Notes under the pieces: generated by a model | Seen by the model: the letters and a program-made list of their open reading frames with translations, nothing else | Told to the model about the DNA's origin: nothing | Databases searched by the model: none | Source: Nesterenkonia pannonica | Lineage (GTDB): Bacteria; Actinomycetota; Actinomycetes; Actinomycetales; Micrococcaceae | Direction: 5' to 3' | Length of the DNA: 64,000 bases | Assembly (NCBI RefSeq): GCF_019575955.1 | Contig: NZ_CP080575.1 | Span: 992,001-1,056,000, forward strand | Shown here: piece by piece, positions 33,679 through 43,660 of the stretch | Position numbering within the stretch: position 1 is the first letter of the stretch | How the letters are laid out: each line of letters starts with the position of its first letter | Position numbers and translations under genes: made by a program

Positions 33679-33768
33679 AGCCTACGACAGTTCGGACACA
33701 GTTTCCATCATTGTGTTCGAGTGAAGGTGGAGGCGTTCGAAGATATGTGCTAAGAATAGAACAGATGT

Positions 33769-33784
33769 TCGAATAGCAGTTCGA
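33769..33784. promoter_or_regulatory. SOS box of the LysM cell-division protein
   Basis: TCGAATAGCAGTTCGA has the same single mismatch as the other two boxes. It lies 20 bases before the LysM gene, just in front of the AAGGAGG ribosome binding site. Confidence 0.8.
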
Positions 33785-33804
33785 GCTCACACAAGGAGGA
33801 CGTC

Positions 33805-34148
33805 ATGACCACCAGCACCGCACCGCAGAGCTCAGGAATCCACCTGACCCGCCGTGGCAGGCTCGTCCTGCTCGGCCTGCCGTCCCTGCTTGCCTCAGTG
33901 GCCGTGGCGGCTCTCCTGATCTTCGGCATCACCGGCCTGATGAATCAGGCGCAGGCATCATCGGAGCACGTCACCGGAGTCGAGGCGGTTGAGGTGACGG
34001 TCGCCCTGGGGACACCCTGTGGGACTTGGCCCACGAGGCCGAGAGTGAGGCGCCGGTGCAGGAGACGATCGCTCGAATCGCCGAGATCAATGGTCTGAGC
34101 TCCTCGCAGGTCGAGGCGGGCCAAAGCCTGTATCTGCCGACCGAGTAA
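33805..34148 (+). CDS. SOS-induced LysM membrane protein, probable division inhibitor (DivS/ChiZ/YneA type), one frame break
   Basis: About 114 residues. A short cytosolic start, one membrane helix (LLASVAVAALLIFGITGL) and, after a one-base loss near 34012, an extracellular LysM module: TLWDLAHEAESE, IARIAEINGLSSSQVEAGQS, LYLP. A LysM protein divergent from lexA and under its own SOS box is the layout of Corynebacterium divS and the mycobacterial Rv2719c gene, which hold back division during DNA damage. Role assigned by context and architecture. Confidence 0.8.
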
Positions 34149-34215
34149 TACGCGTTGAGCTCGGCGCCTCCTAGCGGTTGAGCTCGGTGAGTCCGAGCGA
34201 TCGTAGGATGGAGCG

Positions 34216-35344
34216 GTGACTGACGCTCAGACTTCGAACGAACGCGCTGACCGCCTGGCCGCTCTGCCGATCCGCGAGGAGCTCCACGGGCAGGAGCCGT
34301 ATGGTGCGCCCCAGCTGACGGTGCGTGCCATGCTCAACGTCAATGAGACCACCCACGAGGTGCCGGCGGACGTGGTGGAAGCGATTACGAAGCAGGTCCA
34401 TGCGGCCGCTTCGCAGATGAACCGGTACCCGGATCGTGAGTTCACCGAGCTCAGGCAGAAGCTCGCCGACTTTCTGAGCCGCGACCTGCCGGGCGGCAGC
34501 CTCTCGGCGGAGAATATGTGGGCGGCCAACGGGTCCAATGAGGTGATGCAGCACCTCCTCCAGGCCTTCGCCGGGCCGGGGCGGTCGGTGATGGCGTTCC
34601 CTCCCACGTATTCGATGTACCCTCTACGCGAGAGGGACCTACAGCGACTACATCGCGGGTACGCGGAACGCTGACTACACGCAGTCCGCGGACGATGTGG
34701 CCGACCAGATTCGCCGCGATCGCCCGCACGTCGTCATCCTCACCTCGCCGAACAACCCCACCGGCACCGCGCTGGAGCTGGACGTAGTGCGCGCCGCCTA
34801 CGAGGCGGCCGCGGAGTCCAACACGCTGCTGATCGTCGACGAGGCCTACGGAGAGTTCCGCCAGCCCGGCGTCCCCTCTGCGGTGGAGCTGCTGGAGGCC
34901 TACCGCTGCTGGTCGTGACCCGCACCATGTCCAAAGCATTCGCCATGGCTGGGGCTTACTGGGATACCTGGCCGCGGCCCCGGAGGTGACCGACGCGCTG
35001 AGGCTCGTGCGTCTGCCGTACCACCTGTCGGTCTACACCCAGGCTGCCGCGTCCGCCGCACTCGACCATGCCGAGAGCCTCATGGCCAACGTGGAGAAGA
35101 TCAAAGTCCAGCGGGACCGCATCATGGAGGAGCTGCGTTCCATGGGGCTGAACCCCAGTCCCTCGGACGCGAACTTCGTGCTCTTCGGGGCCTCACCGAT
35201 GAGAAGGCAGCGTGGAAGCACCTCCTGGCCGATGAGGTGCTGATCCGCGATGTGGGAATCCCCGGCCACCTGCGCGTCACTGCCGGAACTGAGGAGGAGA
35301 CGACCCTGTTCCTCGACTCACTGCGCACCTTCGTCGGCCGGTAG
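34216..35344 (+). CDS. hisC: Histidinol-phosphate aminotransferase, frame broken
   Basis: Pyridoxal-phosphate enzyme of histidine synthesis. LNVNETTHEVP, AANGSNEVMQHLLQAFAGPG, LTSPNNPTGTAL, LLIVDEAYGEF and the cofactor Lys in TMSKAFAMAG. After that the read gives GCTTAC (34954-34959) where the conserved GGRLGYL needs GCCGGC. About 377 residues. Breaks near 34625, 34906, 34953 and 35190. GTG start at 34216 after AGGATGGAG; it heads the his cluster. Confidence 0.92.
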
Positions 35345-35356
35345 ACTGGGAAGCCT

Positions 35357-35972
35357 ATGGGAGCTGAACTGATTGAGGGCCGCGTCGCCCGTATGGAGCG
35401 CACCACCAGCGAATCGCAGGTGCAGGTGCGGATGGATCTGGACGGAACCGGAACCTCCAACATCTCGACGAGTGTGCCCTTCTACGACCACATGCTCACC
35501 GCGCTGAGCCGTCACTCACTGATCGACCTGGACATCCAGGCGCAGGGGGACACACACATCGACGTGCACCACACGGTGGAGGACACCGCCATCGTTCTCG
35601 GCGAGGTCCTCCGGACCGCGCTGGGGACAAGCGTGGATCCGCAGATTCGGCAACGCCATGGTCCCGCTGGACGAGGCCCTTGCGCAGGCGGTGGTCGACG
35701 TATCCGGGAGGCCCTACCTGGTGCACTCCGGCGAGCCGGAGGGTCAGCAGTACCACCTCATCGGCGGTCACTTCACCGGGTCGATGACGCGCCACGTCTT
35801 CGAGGCCATCACCTACCACTCAGGCATCTGCCTGCACATGCAGCTGCTCGGCGGTCGGGATCCGCACCACATCGTGGAGGCGCAGTTCAAAGCCTTCGCG
35901 CGCGCTCTGCGGGAGGCCGTGGAGTCGGACCCGCGCACAGACGAGGTCCCATCCACCAAGGGAGCCCTGTGA
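35357..35972 (+). CDS. hisB: Imidazoleglycerol-phosphate dehydratase, one frame break
   Basis: Mn-dependent dehydratase of histidine synthesis. Metal motifs [14 protein letters not shown] and [18 protein letters not shown] are both complete, with [16 protein letters not shown] near the start. About 206 residues, the monofunctional form. A base or two is missing near 35630 (GDKRGIRRFGNA region). TGA overlaps hisH. Confidence 0.93.
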
Positions 35973-36604
35973 GCGCCAGGCCCACCGTCGCCGTCCTCGA
36001 CTACGGCTCCGGCAACGTTCACTCGGCCGTTCGTGCGCTGGAGAGCGCCGGCGCAGACGTGGAGCTCACCCAGGACCGCCAGAAGCTGCTCAGCGCCGAC
36101 GGCCTCGTCGTGCCGGGCGTGGGCGCATTCGCTGCGGTCATGGACGCTCTCAACGCCTCAGAGGCACCCCGTTGGATCGGTCAGCGCATAGCGGGGGCTT
36201 ACCGTGCTGGGCATCTGCGTGGGCCACCAGGTCCTCTTCGAGCGCGGCGTCGAGCACGGCATCGCGGCAGAGGGTCTGGGGAGTGGCCCGGCGAGGTGAC
36301 CTCCCTGCCCGAGGACGTGGTGGTCCCGCACATGGGATGGAACACCGTCACCCCTCCTGAGGGCAGCGTCCTCTTCGAGGGCATCGAGGACGAACGTTTC
36401 TACTTCGTGCATTCCTACGCGGTTCAGAAGTGGGACTTCGACCAGTCCATCCCGCAGATGCGCGCGCCCGCTGTCACGTGGGCCCACCACGGGGCCGACT
36501 TCGTCGCGGCCGTGGAGAACGGTCCGCTCTCCGCCACCCAGTTCCACCCCGAGAAGTCCGGGGAAGCCGGGCAGAAGCTGCTCCGCAACTGGGTCCGCTC
36601 CTGA
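35969..36604 (+). CDS. hisH: Imidazole glycerol phosphate synthase glutaminase subunit, two frame breaks
   Basis: Glutamine amidotransferase that feeds ammonia to His[19 protein letters not shown] opens the fold; the nucleophile Cys is in [13 protein letters not shown]; the His-Glu pair is in [15 protein letters not shown]. About 212 residues. GCTTAC at 36197-36202 plus a lost G hide GGRPVLG, and a second break is near 36277. hisF is not in the window. Confidence 0.92.
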   Translation: MSARPTVAVLDYGSGNVHSAVRALESAGADVELTQDRQKLLSADGLVVPGVGAFAAVMDALNASEAPRWIGQRIAGAYRAGHLRGPPGPLRARRRARHRGRGSGEWPGEVTSLPEDVVVPHMGWNTVTPPEGSVLFEGIEDERFYFVHSYAVQKWDFDQSIPQMRAPAVTWAHHGADFVAAVENGPLSATQFHPEKSGEAGQKLLRNWVRS

Positions 36605-36659
36605 AAAACTGAACCAGCGGCCGCCCACACGGCCGTCGGCGCACAGACCTGTCCAGACG

Positions 36660-37407
36660 ATGAAAGTGAGTTCCGATGCCTGCACCCTCGAGCTTCTGCC
36701 TGCTGTTGATGTGGAGGGCGGCCACGCTGTTCGCCTCGTGCAGGGCGAGGCCGGTTCCGCCACCAGCTACGGGGACCCGCTGGAGGCGGCGATGAAGTGG
36801 CAGCAGGAGGGGGCCGAGTGGATCCACCTCGTGGACCTCGACGCTGCCTTCGGGCGAGGGCACAACCGCGATGTGCTCAAGCGCGTCGTCGAGCAGATGG
36901 ATGTCCGGATCGAGCTGTCCGGCGGCATACGTGACGACGAGTCGCTGGAGCGCGCACTGGAGTTCGGCGCAGCACGGGTGAACCTCGGCACCGCGGCACT
37001 GGAGGACCCGGAATGGACCGCGCGCGTCATCGAGAAGCACGGCGACGCGATCGCCGTGGGACTGGATGTCCGCGGCGAGACGCTCGCAGCCCGCGGATGG
37101 ACCCAGGAGGGCGGTAACCTCTGGGAGGTGCTCCAGCGCCTGGAGGATGCAGGCTGCCCGCGCTACGTGGTCACCGACGTGACCAAGGACGGTACGCTGC
37201 GCGGCCCGAACACTGACCTGCTCGCGGAGGTCTGCCGCCGTACGGAGAAGCCCGTCGTGGCCTCCGGGGCATCTCGTCCTCGAGGACATCGCCGCCCTGG
37301 CCCAGCTGGTCTCCACCGGTGTGGAGGGCGCGATCATGGGCAAGGCCCTGTACGCGGGCCGCTTCACTCTGCCGGAGGCGCTCGAGACCGCCCGCAGCAG
37401 CGCCTGA
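36660..37407 (+). CDS. hisA: Phosphoribosyl isomerase HisA/PriA, one frame break
   Basis: TIM-barrel isomerase acting on ProFAR in histidine synthesis. [75 protein letters not shown] (catalytic Asp) and [15 protein letters not shown]. About 250 residues. Actinobacteria that lack trpF use this enzyme for tryptophan too (PriA); the window cannot show whether trpF exists elsewhere. Frame broken near 37270. Confidence 0.92.
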
Positions 37408-37415
37408 TTGTTCGT

Positions 37416-38311
37416 ATGGCTGAGCGTGCAGAGTCCAAAGAGCTGCCGGCGCATATTGCCAATCTTCTCGACAGCCGCCGCCGCAGCGCAGGTGGGCGCC
37501 CTGCCGATTCTGCTTAAGATCCCGTGGGAGGGTCGGGACCTCTCCGGAGAAGACAACCCGCTGCACACGTTCGATGGAGACGATGGTCTCACTGCCCCCG
37601 CCGTCGCGGAGGCGCGCGAGGCGCTGATCGCCGGTGCCGCTGATGAGGCCGGCTTCGTCCGTGCCCTGGCTTAGGCCAGCGGCTGTTCGCCCCGGTCATC
37701 GCGACCGGTCAGGGTGATGCGGAGCATGGCGACAAGGAGGCGGACATCTCCTGGTGACGCTCACGGCCTCGGATGGGCGCGCGGCCATGCCGGTGTTCAC
37801 CTCGGTTCAGGCGCTCACGGCGTGGCACCCTGAGGCGCGGCCCGTGGCCGCGGAGACCGAGCGTGTGTTCCTGGCGGCCCTTGCCGAGGGCGCGGAGCTG
37901 GTGGTTCTGGATCCCGGGCCCGCAGATCCGGCTGTGGGCGAGGCTCCTGCCCTGACCTTCGTAGTTCGTCGCCCTGCGGTGGAAGCGGTGGCGAGCGGCG
38001 AGGTGTGGCGTCCTGCCTATGAGGATCCGCAGCTCGCGGCTGAGCTGCAGGAGCTGGCCGACGGAGCGCCTGGGGTGGTTCAGCTTTTGGTTCAGCCGGG
38101 TCCGGGCGTTGTCTCGTTCGCTTCTGATGGGGCGAGGGTGCTCGGTGGAGGGTTGGGGCCGGAGCTGCGCATCGGTGTGGTGGTTGAGCCAGGAACCGAC
38201 GATGTCGGCAGGCGGCTCGCCCTTGCGGCGGTGTCGGCTGGCCTGGAGGAGGCGGCTGTGCTGCGTCGCCGTGCGGATTCGGTGGAAGTTGTGGCCGCAG
38301 AGACTGAGTAG
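37416..38311 (+). CDS. SseB-family protein, frame broken
   Basis: About 300 residues, often found downstream of hisA/priA in actinobacteria. After frame correction: [77 protein letters not shown] (SseB N-terminal domain core) and a C-terminal half rich in Val and Ala. GCTTAAG at 37512 and GCTTAGGC at 37669 (false TAG) replace GCCGGC. SseB proteins have no settled biochemical role. Confidence 0.75.
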
Positions 38312-38321
38312 CGCTCTGCCC

Positions 38322-38810
38322 TCAGGCGATGTCGAGGTGCGCTTTGAGCTTCTCGGCGATCAGGTGGAGCTGGTCGGCCTCTGGGTCGTCCAGTGCGGGG
38401 TGGAAGAGCTCCCGGATGTGCTGGGCGTGGACTTTGGAGGCGGCGTCGAATGCCTCGTGCCCTGCCGGGGTGAGTCGGGCGGTCATGCCCCGCTTGTCCT
38501 CGGAGCTGTTGGACCGCTCGACGAGTCCTTTCTCGCAGAGGACCTTCACCTGGTAGGAGAGTCGTGAGGGGGAGAAGATCATCTGTTCGGCCAGCTCGCC
38601 CATGCGCAGCGATTGGTTGGGCGCTTCGGTGAGTGTGAGGAGCAGGTTGTAGTCAGTGAGCCTGAGGCCTGTGGCGGTGTGCAGGCGCTTCTCGATGTGC
38701 TGGGTCATGAGGGCCGAGGCTTCGAAGAATGACCGCCATGCTTTGGCTTTGGGCGAGTAGCCGGTGAGGCTGCGGCCGCGCTCCTGATCGGGACGGCTCT
38801 CGGCGCTCAC
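38322..38810 (-). CDS. MarR-family transcriptional regulator
   Basis: Intact, 162 residues. Winged-helix MarR core: LRLTDYNLLLTLTEAPNQSL, MGELAEQMIFSPSRLSYQVK, LCEKGLVERSNSSEDKRGMT (wing) and ARLTPAGHEAF. The GTG start at 38808-38810 follows AGGAG. A palindrome lies directly upstream, consistent with self-repression. The ligand is unknown; no obvious target gene adjoins it except the convergent SseB-like gene. Confidence 0.9.
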   Translation of the reverse strand: MSAESRPDQERGRSLTGYSPKAKAWRSFFEASALMTQHIEKRLHTATGLRLTDYNLLLTLTEAPNQSLRMGELAEQMIFSPSRLSYQVKVLCEKGLVERSNSSEDKRGMTARLTPAGHEAFDAASKVHAQHIRELFHPALDDPEADQLHLIAEKLKAHLDIA

Positions 38811-38821
38811 GGGCTCTCCTC

Positions 38822-38833
38822 ATTCGTGCGAAT
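38822..38833. promoter_or_regulatory. Short palindrome upstream of the MarR gene
   Basis: ATTCG-TG-CGAAT lies 12 bases from the start codon, just before the ribosome binding site. MarR proteins bind short palindromes like this, but the arms are only five bases. Confidence 0.3.
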
Positions 38834-38866
38834 CCTACGGACCGTCCAGTATATCGGCATGGTCGA

Positions 38867-38902
38867 GTGCGGGCCTGCCGGGGAGGAGGGGCAGGCCCGC
38901 AC
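38867..38902 (-). terminator. Terminator hairpin after the acidic lipoprotein gene
   Basis: GTGCGGGCCTGCC (38867-38879) pairs perfectly over 13 bases with GGCAGGCCCGCAC (38890-38902), loop of 10. It starts 16 bases past the stop of the lipoprotein gene on the minus strand. Confidence 0.75.
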
Positions 38903-38918
38903 GCAGGCGGCTGACGGG

Positions 38919-39568
38919 TCAGCTGTCAGTTTCGACGACGTCTCCGCTGGTGACATCGACGTAGACCTCGGTGCCGTCGACCAGTTCGATCTCCCAGACA
39001 ATGGTGTCGTTGTGGTCGTCCAGTTCGGCGTCCTCAGGTTCGGCTCCGCCTTCGTCCTCTGCGGTGCGAAGTGCGTCGACGAAGTCGATCTCGACGGCCT
39101 CAGCCTTCTGCAGGTCGTCGGAATCGAGGTCGTCCTGCTCTTCGTTGGTCACCTCGTAGGTCTCTGGGTCCATCTCGAGCTCGAGCTCAGTGTTCGCCTG
39201 GGGGTCCAGGAGGTCCACTTCGATTTCGTCCTGCTCCACCTCGAACTGGCTGACGACGGCGTCGGGGTACTCCTCGGCGATGGCTTCCGCCGCCTGGTAG
39301 GCGGGGCGTCACCGTCGCTCTGCTCCTCGCCGTTTCCGTTGGCCTCATTGGCGGCACCGTCTGTGTCCGCGTCGGCGTCCTCAGCGTCGTCCATCGTTCC
39401 GTCGTCGTCGGTGGTCTCTGTCTCTTCGAACTCCGCTTCGCCGTTGCTGTCTGCGTCCTGCTCTTCGCCCGGGCCGGGGTTCTCCTCATCGGGGGCGCAG
39501 GCGGCCAGAACCAGGGTGGTGGCTGCGGCGGCAGACAGAATGCCGAAGGTTGTGTTCCTGATGTCCAT
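38919..39568 (-). CDS. Acidic PepSY-like lipoprotein, one frame break
   Basis: About 216 residues. Signal peptide ending in the lipobox LVLAAC, then a long Glu/Asp-rich region and a C-terminal part with two beta-rich units: AIAEEYPDAVVSQFEVEQDE and HNDTIVWEIELVDGTEVYVD, then VTSGDVVETDS, which resemble PepSY/YpeB repeats. An ATG at 39634 is in frame but the one at 39566-39568 gives a clean lipoprotein signal. Frame broken near 39308. The strong acidity is striking and would suit saline surroundings. Function unknown. Confidence 0.7.
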
Positions 39569-39638
39569 GGGCACAATTCCTACGCGGCGTTTCTGCAGAG
39601 GCACCTGTGAATCCCTGAACAAATGCTTGACCACATGC

Positions 39639-42600
39639 TCACTGCGTCTGCGAGTTCTTGAGGTGGGCCAGTTGTATGACGCGTGGTCCCTGCGGGCGCA
39701 GGTGCACGGCGCGCCCAGGTATGGGTCTGGCCAGGAGAGGGACGCTCACGGCGAACGCGTCGGCTTCGGAGCGGTGGACGGGGCTGAGCAGAAGGTTGGC
39801 GCCCTGCGCTCTGGCCGTGTGCGCCCAGGGGAGCCTGCTGAAGACGGTGGGGCTGGGGAGCGATGAGGCGATGATGCGGGTGCCAGCCGCTGCAGCCTGC
39901 TGCAGCAGGGCGTGCTGCTCGGGTGTGCACCGGTCAGCATCGTCCACCACCAGTGTGCCTCCGCCCGCCTCCTGCGGCAGCTCCCATGGAGCTCCGCCCT
40001 GGAGCTGTGTCGCGCCAGGGTCCAGAGCGGCGAGCAGGCGGAGGACGGAGGTCTTTCCAGTCCCTGCCGATCCGATGACGAGATTCACCGCACCCAACTC
40101 GATATGGGCCGGAAGCAGGGTGAACTGCTCGACGCCGATGGTGAGCGGGCCGCCAGGCGCCTGACGGTGCCCCACCTCGTCGAGGCCGATCCTGTCGGGC
40201 AGCGGTCTGATCCTCACCCGTGGCTGGTGCAGCGGCGGTGCGGATTCGGAAAGGTGGGCCGCGTCGTTGACGAGCTGAATCTCCACACCTGGTGACGGAG
40301 TGATCGGGTCGATGACGACCCCTTCCTGGCTGCGGGTCGACGCTGCGCAGTTTGGGCCACAGGTAGCGCGTGTCCTCACTGGCTCCGAACGGCAGGTAGA
40401 CCATCGTGGAAAGGCGTGCTCCCAGCTTCCCATGACGAGCTCGCGTCCGCCCGACACCAGCACTGACAGTCCCGCAGCAGGACCTTCGCCTACCAGGGTG
40501 AGCAGCTCGTGCTCCGCTCCGGTTGATTGGAGGAGAGGGTGCAGCTGGCTGTATCCGCTGATGACCAGTACCAGTGGGGGCCCGTTGGAGTCGCTTTCCA
40601 GCCGCAGTGCGCTCATCAGTGCACGCAGCTCATGGATCAGGCGTTCCGTCTCCGGCATGGTCTCCGGCGTCGTGTATGAGGCGACGGCTGGATGGTCCGC
40701 CAGGTCCGCCAGAGTGCCGTCTCCGTCCACCAGGTGCAGCTCCGGTCCGGCGGGGTGATGAGCCAGCTGACGAGCGGCCGCAACCAGGGTTCGACCCCGC
40801 CCGCGTCGGGCTCACCGGTGATGCCGAATGTCTGCGCCTCGTGCGGGTCCAGCACCAGAGGCTCCTGCCGCTGGTGCAGAGGAAGGTCGACCAGGCCGAG
40901 CTGCGCAGCGGACCTGCCGTCTTCTGCCGCGAGAGCGCACTCCAATGGGGGCAGCAGAGGGCTGTGCTGACGTCTCCTGCCCTGAGCGGCGAGCTGCGAT
41001 GTCAGGTGCGCCACGATGCTGCGGACGGGAGTTCCTCGGCTCTGCGCTAAGCGACGCCTGAGAGGCCGGTGCTGCTCGCATTCTCTCGTCGGGCGGGCAT
41101 ACCTGGGCCGTCTGAAAGGGCTCCGCAGCCGCACCGCCGCGTCGCAGCATGGCCCTTCCCGGAAGGGAGGACGGAATGGCTGCCGCGTCCGGAGCGCCGA
41201 TGAGTTCGCGCGACTCGTCATCGGACCGAACCCTGAGGGCCATGGTCGTGCCGATGTTCGCCCGGATATCGGCGGTCACAACCCCTGCGGACGCTGAGTG
41301 GAGAGGATCAGGTGAAGCCCCAGTGACCTGCCGAGGGTTGCGATCCGCATCAGCTCGTCCATCGTCTCCGGAAGTTCGTGCGCGAAGATCCGGAACTCAT
41401 CGATCACCACCACGATCCGGGCCAGAGGCAGCTCTGGGCGCAGGCTCCGATACTCGCCGTAGTCTCCCGCGTCGGCGTCCAGGAACAGCTTCTCCCGACG
41501 AATCAGCTCGCTCCGGATCGACTCTAGGGTCCGTTCTGCCTGAGCCTGCGACAGGTCGGTGACCAGCCCCAGTGAGTGCTCCAGCTGGTTGAGCTGGTGA
41601 AAGGTGGCGCCGCCTTTGAAGTCGAAGAGGATGCAGTTCAGCTCCTCGGGTCCATAGCGGCACGCGAGACTGAGCATGAGCGTCTTGACCAGCTCAGACT
41701 TTCCTGACCCGGTCGTGCCCCCGATGAGCAGGTGCGGTCCGTCTCCTACGAGGTCCAGCGTCGTCGGTCCGCTGCGACCCTGGCCCAGCTCGGCCACCAG
41801 GTGCTCCTGCGCGCTCTCGGCGAACAGGTCAGGTGGGAGCTTGGTCCTGCACGTCTCGGGCAGCTCGCCCGCGCCTGCGCCTCCTGCCCACGAGTGGGGA
41901 GGGCTCGGCGCAGCAGCGTCTGCAGGGTCTCGGGCGCCATGCCGTCGAACTCGAGGTTCCACACCTCTTTCGTGGTCTGCTCATTCTCCTGGCGGAGGAT
42001 GGTGCGGGTGTTCAGATCTGCCTGTCGCCCCGGGGTGCTGTGCCTGACGGCCTGCGCATGATGACGTGCCAGTCCGCGCTCAGAGCCGACTCCAGGTGTT
42101 CGGGGTCCATACCGTCAGCGAAAAGGATGCCCGACGGTCCATTGCGGTCCAGGTTGAAGCCCTCGTGGCTGCGGAGCAGCGTCACGCCCCTGGCCCGGCC
42201 GGTCTCCTCCGGCAGAGCGGAGAACGCGTCCTGCGCAACAGCAATGGGGACGCGGTGAAAGCTGAGCAGCAGCTGAAGCAGAAGCCAGCGCATGCACCGC
42301 TCCGTGTCGCGCCGCTCGCCGACCAATGTCGTCACCTCGCCCGGATTCAGGGGCACCGCCGCTATGCCCTGCGTCTCAAGCAGGACCTGAGGGGCCTCTG
42401 TGCTGGGCGAATCGAAATCGACGAGGGCGTGCATCCTGCCCCTGCCTATTCGGACTGCTGGACACGCACCTGACGTGTGAGCTGCTCGTCCGGTCGGCAC
42501 GTCGTGCACCCCGCCTGCTTGAACCGTGTGGAGCTCCGGCTCCTCGGCAAGGAGCTCAGCAAGCCTGCCGGGCGAAGGACACGCTCAGTGCGGCGTCCCC

Positions 42601-43415
42601 AATCCTCCGCCGAGTTCCGCACTGCAGCGCGGAACCTGCGTCCGCGGCGCCCGGCATGCAGCACGACGACCCCGGCCACGAGCGCACTTGCCGCAGAGAA
42701 CAGCAGGAAGAACCACATCCCGGTCACCGCCACCATCACGATCCCGATCACCAGGGGATGCACGCCATGGCAAGAAGCATTCTGTGCTTCCTCCGGCGGT
42801 CTCTCCTCCGTGCGCCCCGGGGCGGGAGGCCACGTGGTGCGTCCCGACGGTTCGGGCGCGGTACGCACCAGCCGCAGCGAGCTCGCCCCAGACTCAGCGT
42901 GTCGTGCGTGCTGAGGGTGCGCTCGCCCTCATCCGTGAGGTAGCGCACGGAAGTCCTCCCGACGTCCAGGATCCCCTCGTGCCTCGAGACCGCAAGGTCA
43001 GCAACCCGCACACTGCTCTGCCCTCTTCCGACGGTGTATCGGCCTCGCCTGAGGGGGCAGGATCCGGCCCGCATCCGACCGGTGTCCACGCACAGCGCCA
43101 ACTCCCGCGCGCCCCGCGGAGAACCGCGGGGACATCGCCCGCAACCACCACCATGCCCGGATGAATGTGGATGCTTCCCGCTTCGAGATCCTCGAGCCTG
43201 CGCCCAGCACACGAGAGTGCGCACGCATGGAGCTCCGGCAGGCTGCGCAGAGCTCCGGCGAGCTCCGTGCCCGAAGTGTCGGTCCCGCTTCCCGCTGCAT
43301 CTACCTGCAGCAGCACCTCTTCAGGCGAAGTGCCCGGGGCGCGGCTGTGCAGAGAGCCCCATTCCTCAGGGCTGAGCGCATCCGGCGTTCGCACCAGGAT
43401 CAGAGTGAGGCTCAT
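39639..43415 (-). CDS. Large FHA-FtsK/SpoIIIE ATPase, EssC/EccC-like, frame broken at many points
   Basis: One gene of about 1,250 residues. Order: a variable N-terminus, an FHA domain (about residues 110-185; YTVGRGQSSVRVADLAVSRH), two membrane helices (about 215-245; VIGIVMVAVTGMWFFLLFSA), a linker, FtsK/SpoIIIE motor one (LLIGGTTGSGKSELVKTLML near residue 565; Walker B IVVVIDEF; STQRPQG), and a second ATPase (LVIGSAGTGKTSVLRLLA near 1113; TLVVDDAD). FHA plus two helices plus tandem motors is the plan of type VII secretion ATPases (EssC). No WXG100 substrate lies in the window. It is divergent from tadA. Confidence 0.8.
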
Positions 43416-43660
43416 GGGCAGGAAGACTAGGGGTGGCGTGACAAGAACGGACTGCGCGCGCTGCGGCCCTGTGGAGAACTGGCTCCCTGCGGCGTCGGCA
43501 GCGAAGTTCTCCACATAGCCGCTTCGGCGTCCTGCAGAATGGGCTACTGTATTCCCAGCGTCGGACTCTGTAACGGGCAGCCCGGCGCCGAATGGGATGG
43601 ACGGAACGAATTTCAGTGCGCACTTTCTGCTGGGGCAGAAGTGTGCCCTGTGGGGAATCT

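Noticed and set aside
34154-34190. Repeated GTTGAGCTCGG between the LysM gene and hisC
   Set aside because: Two copies of eleven bases only, with no symmetry or known regulator; too weak to call.
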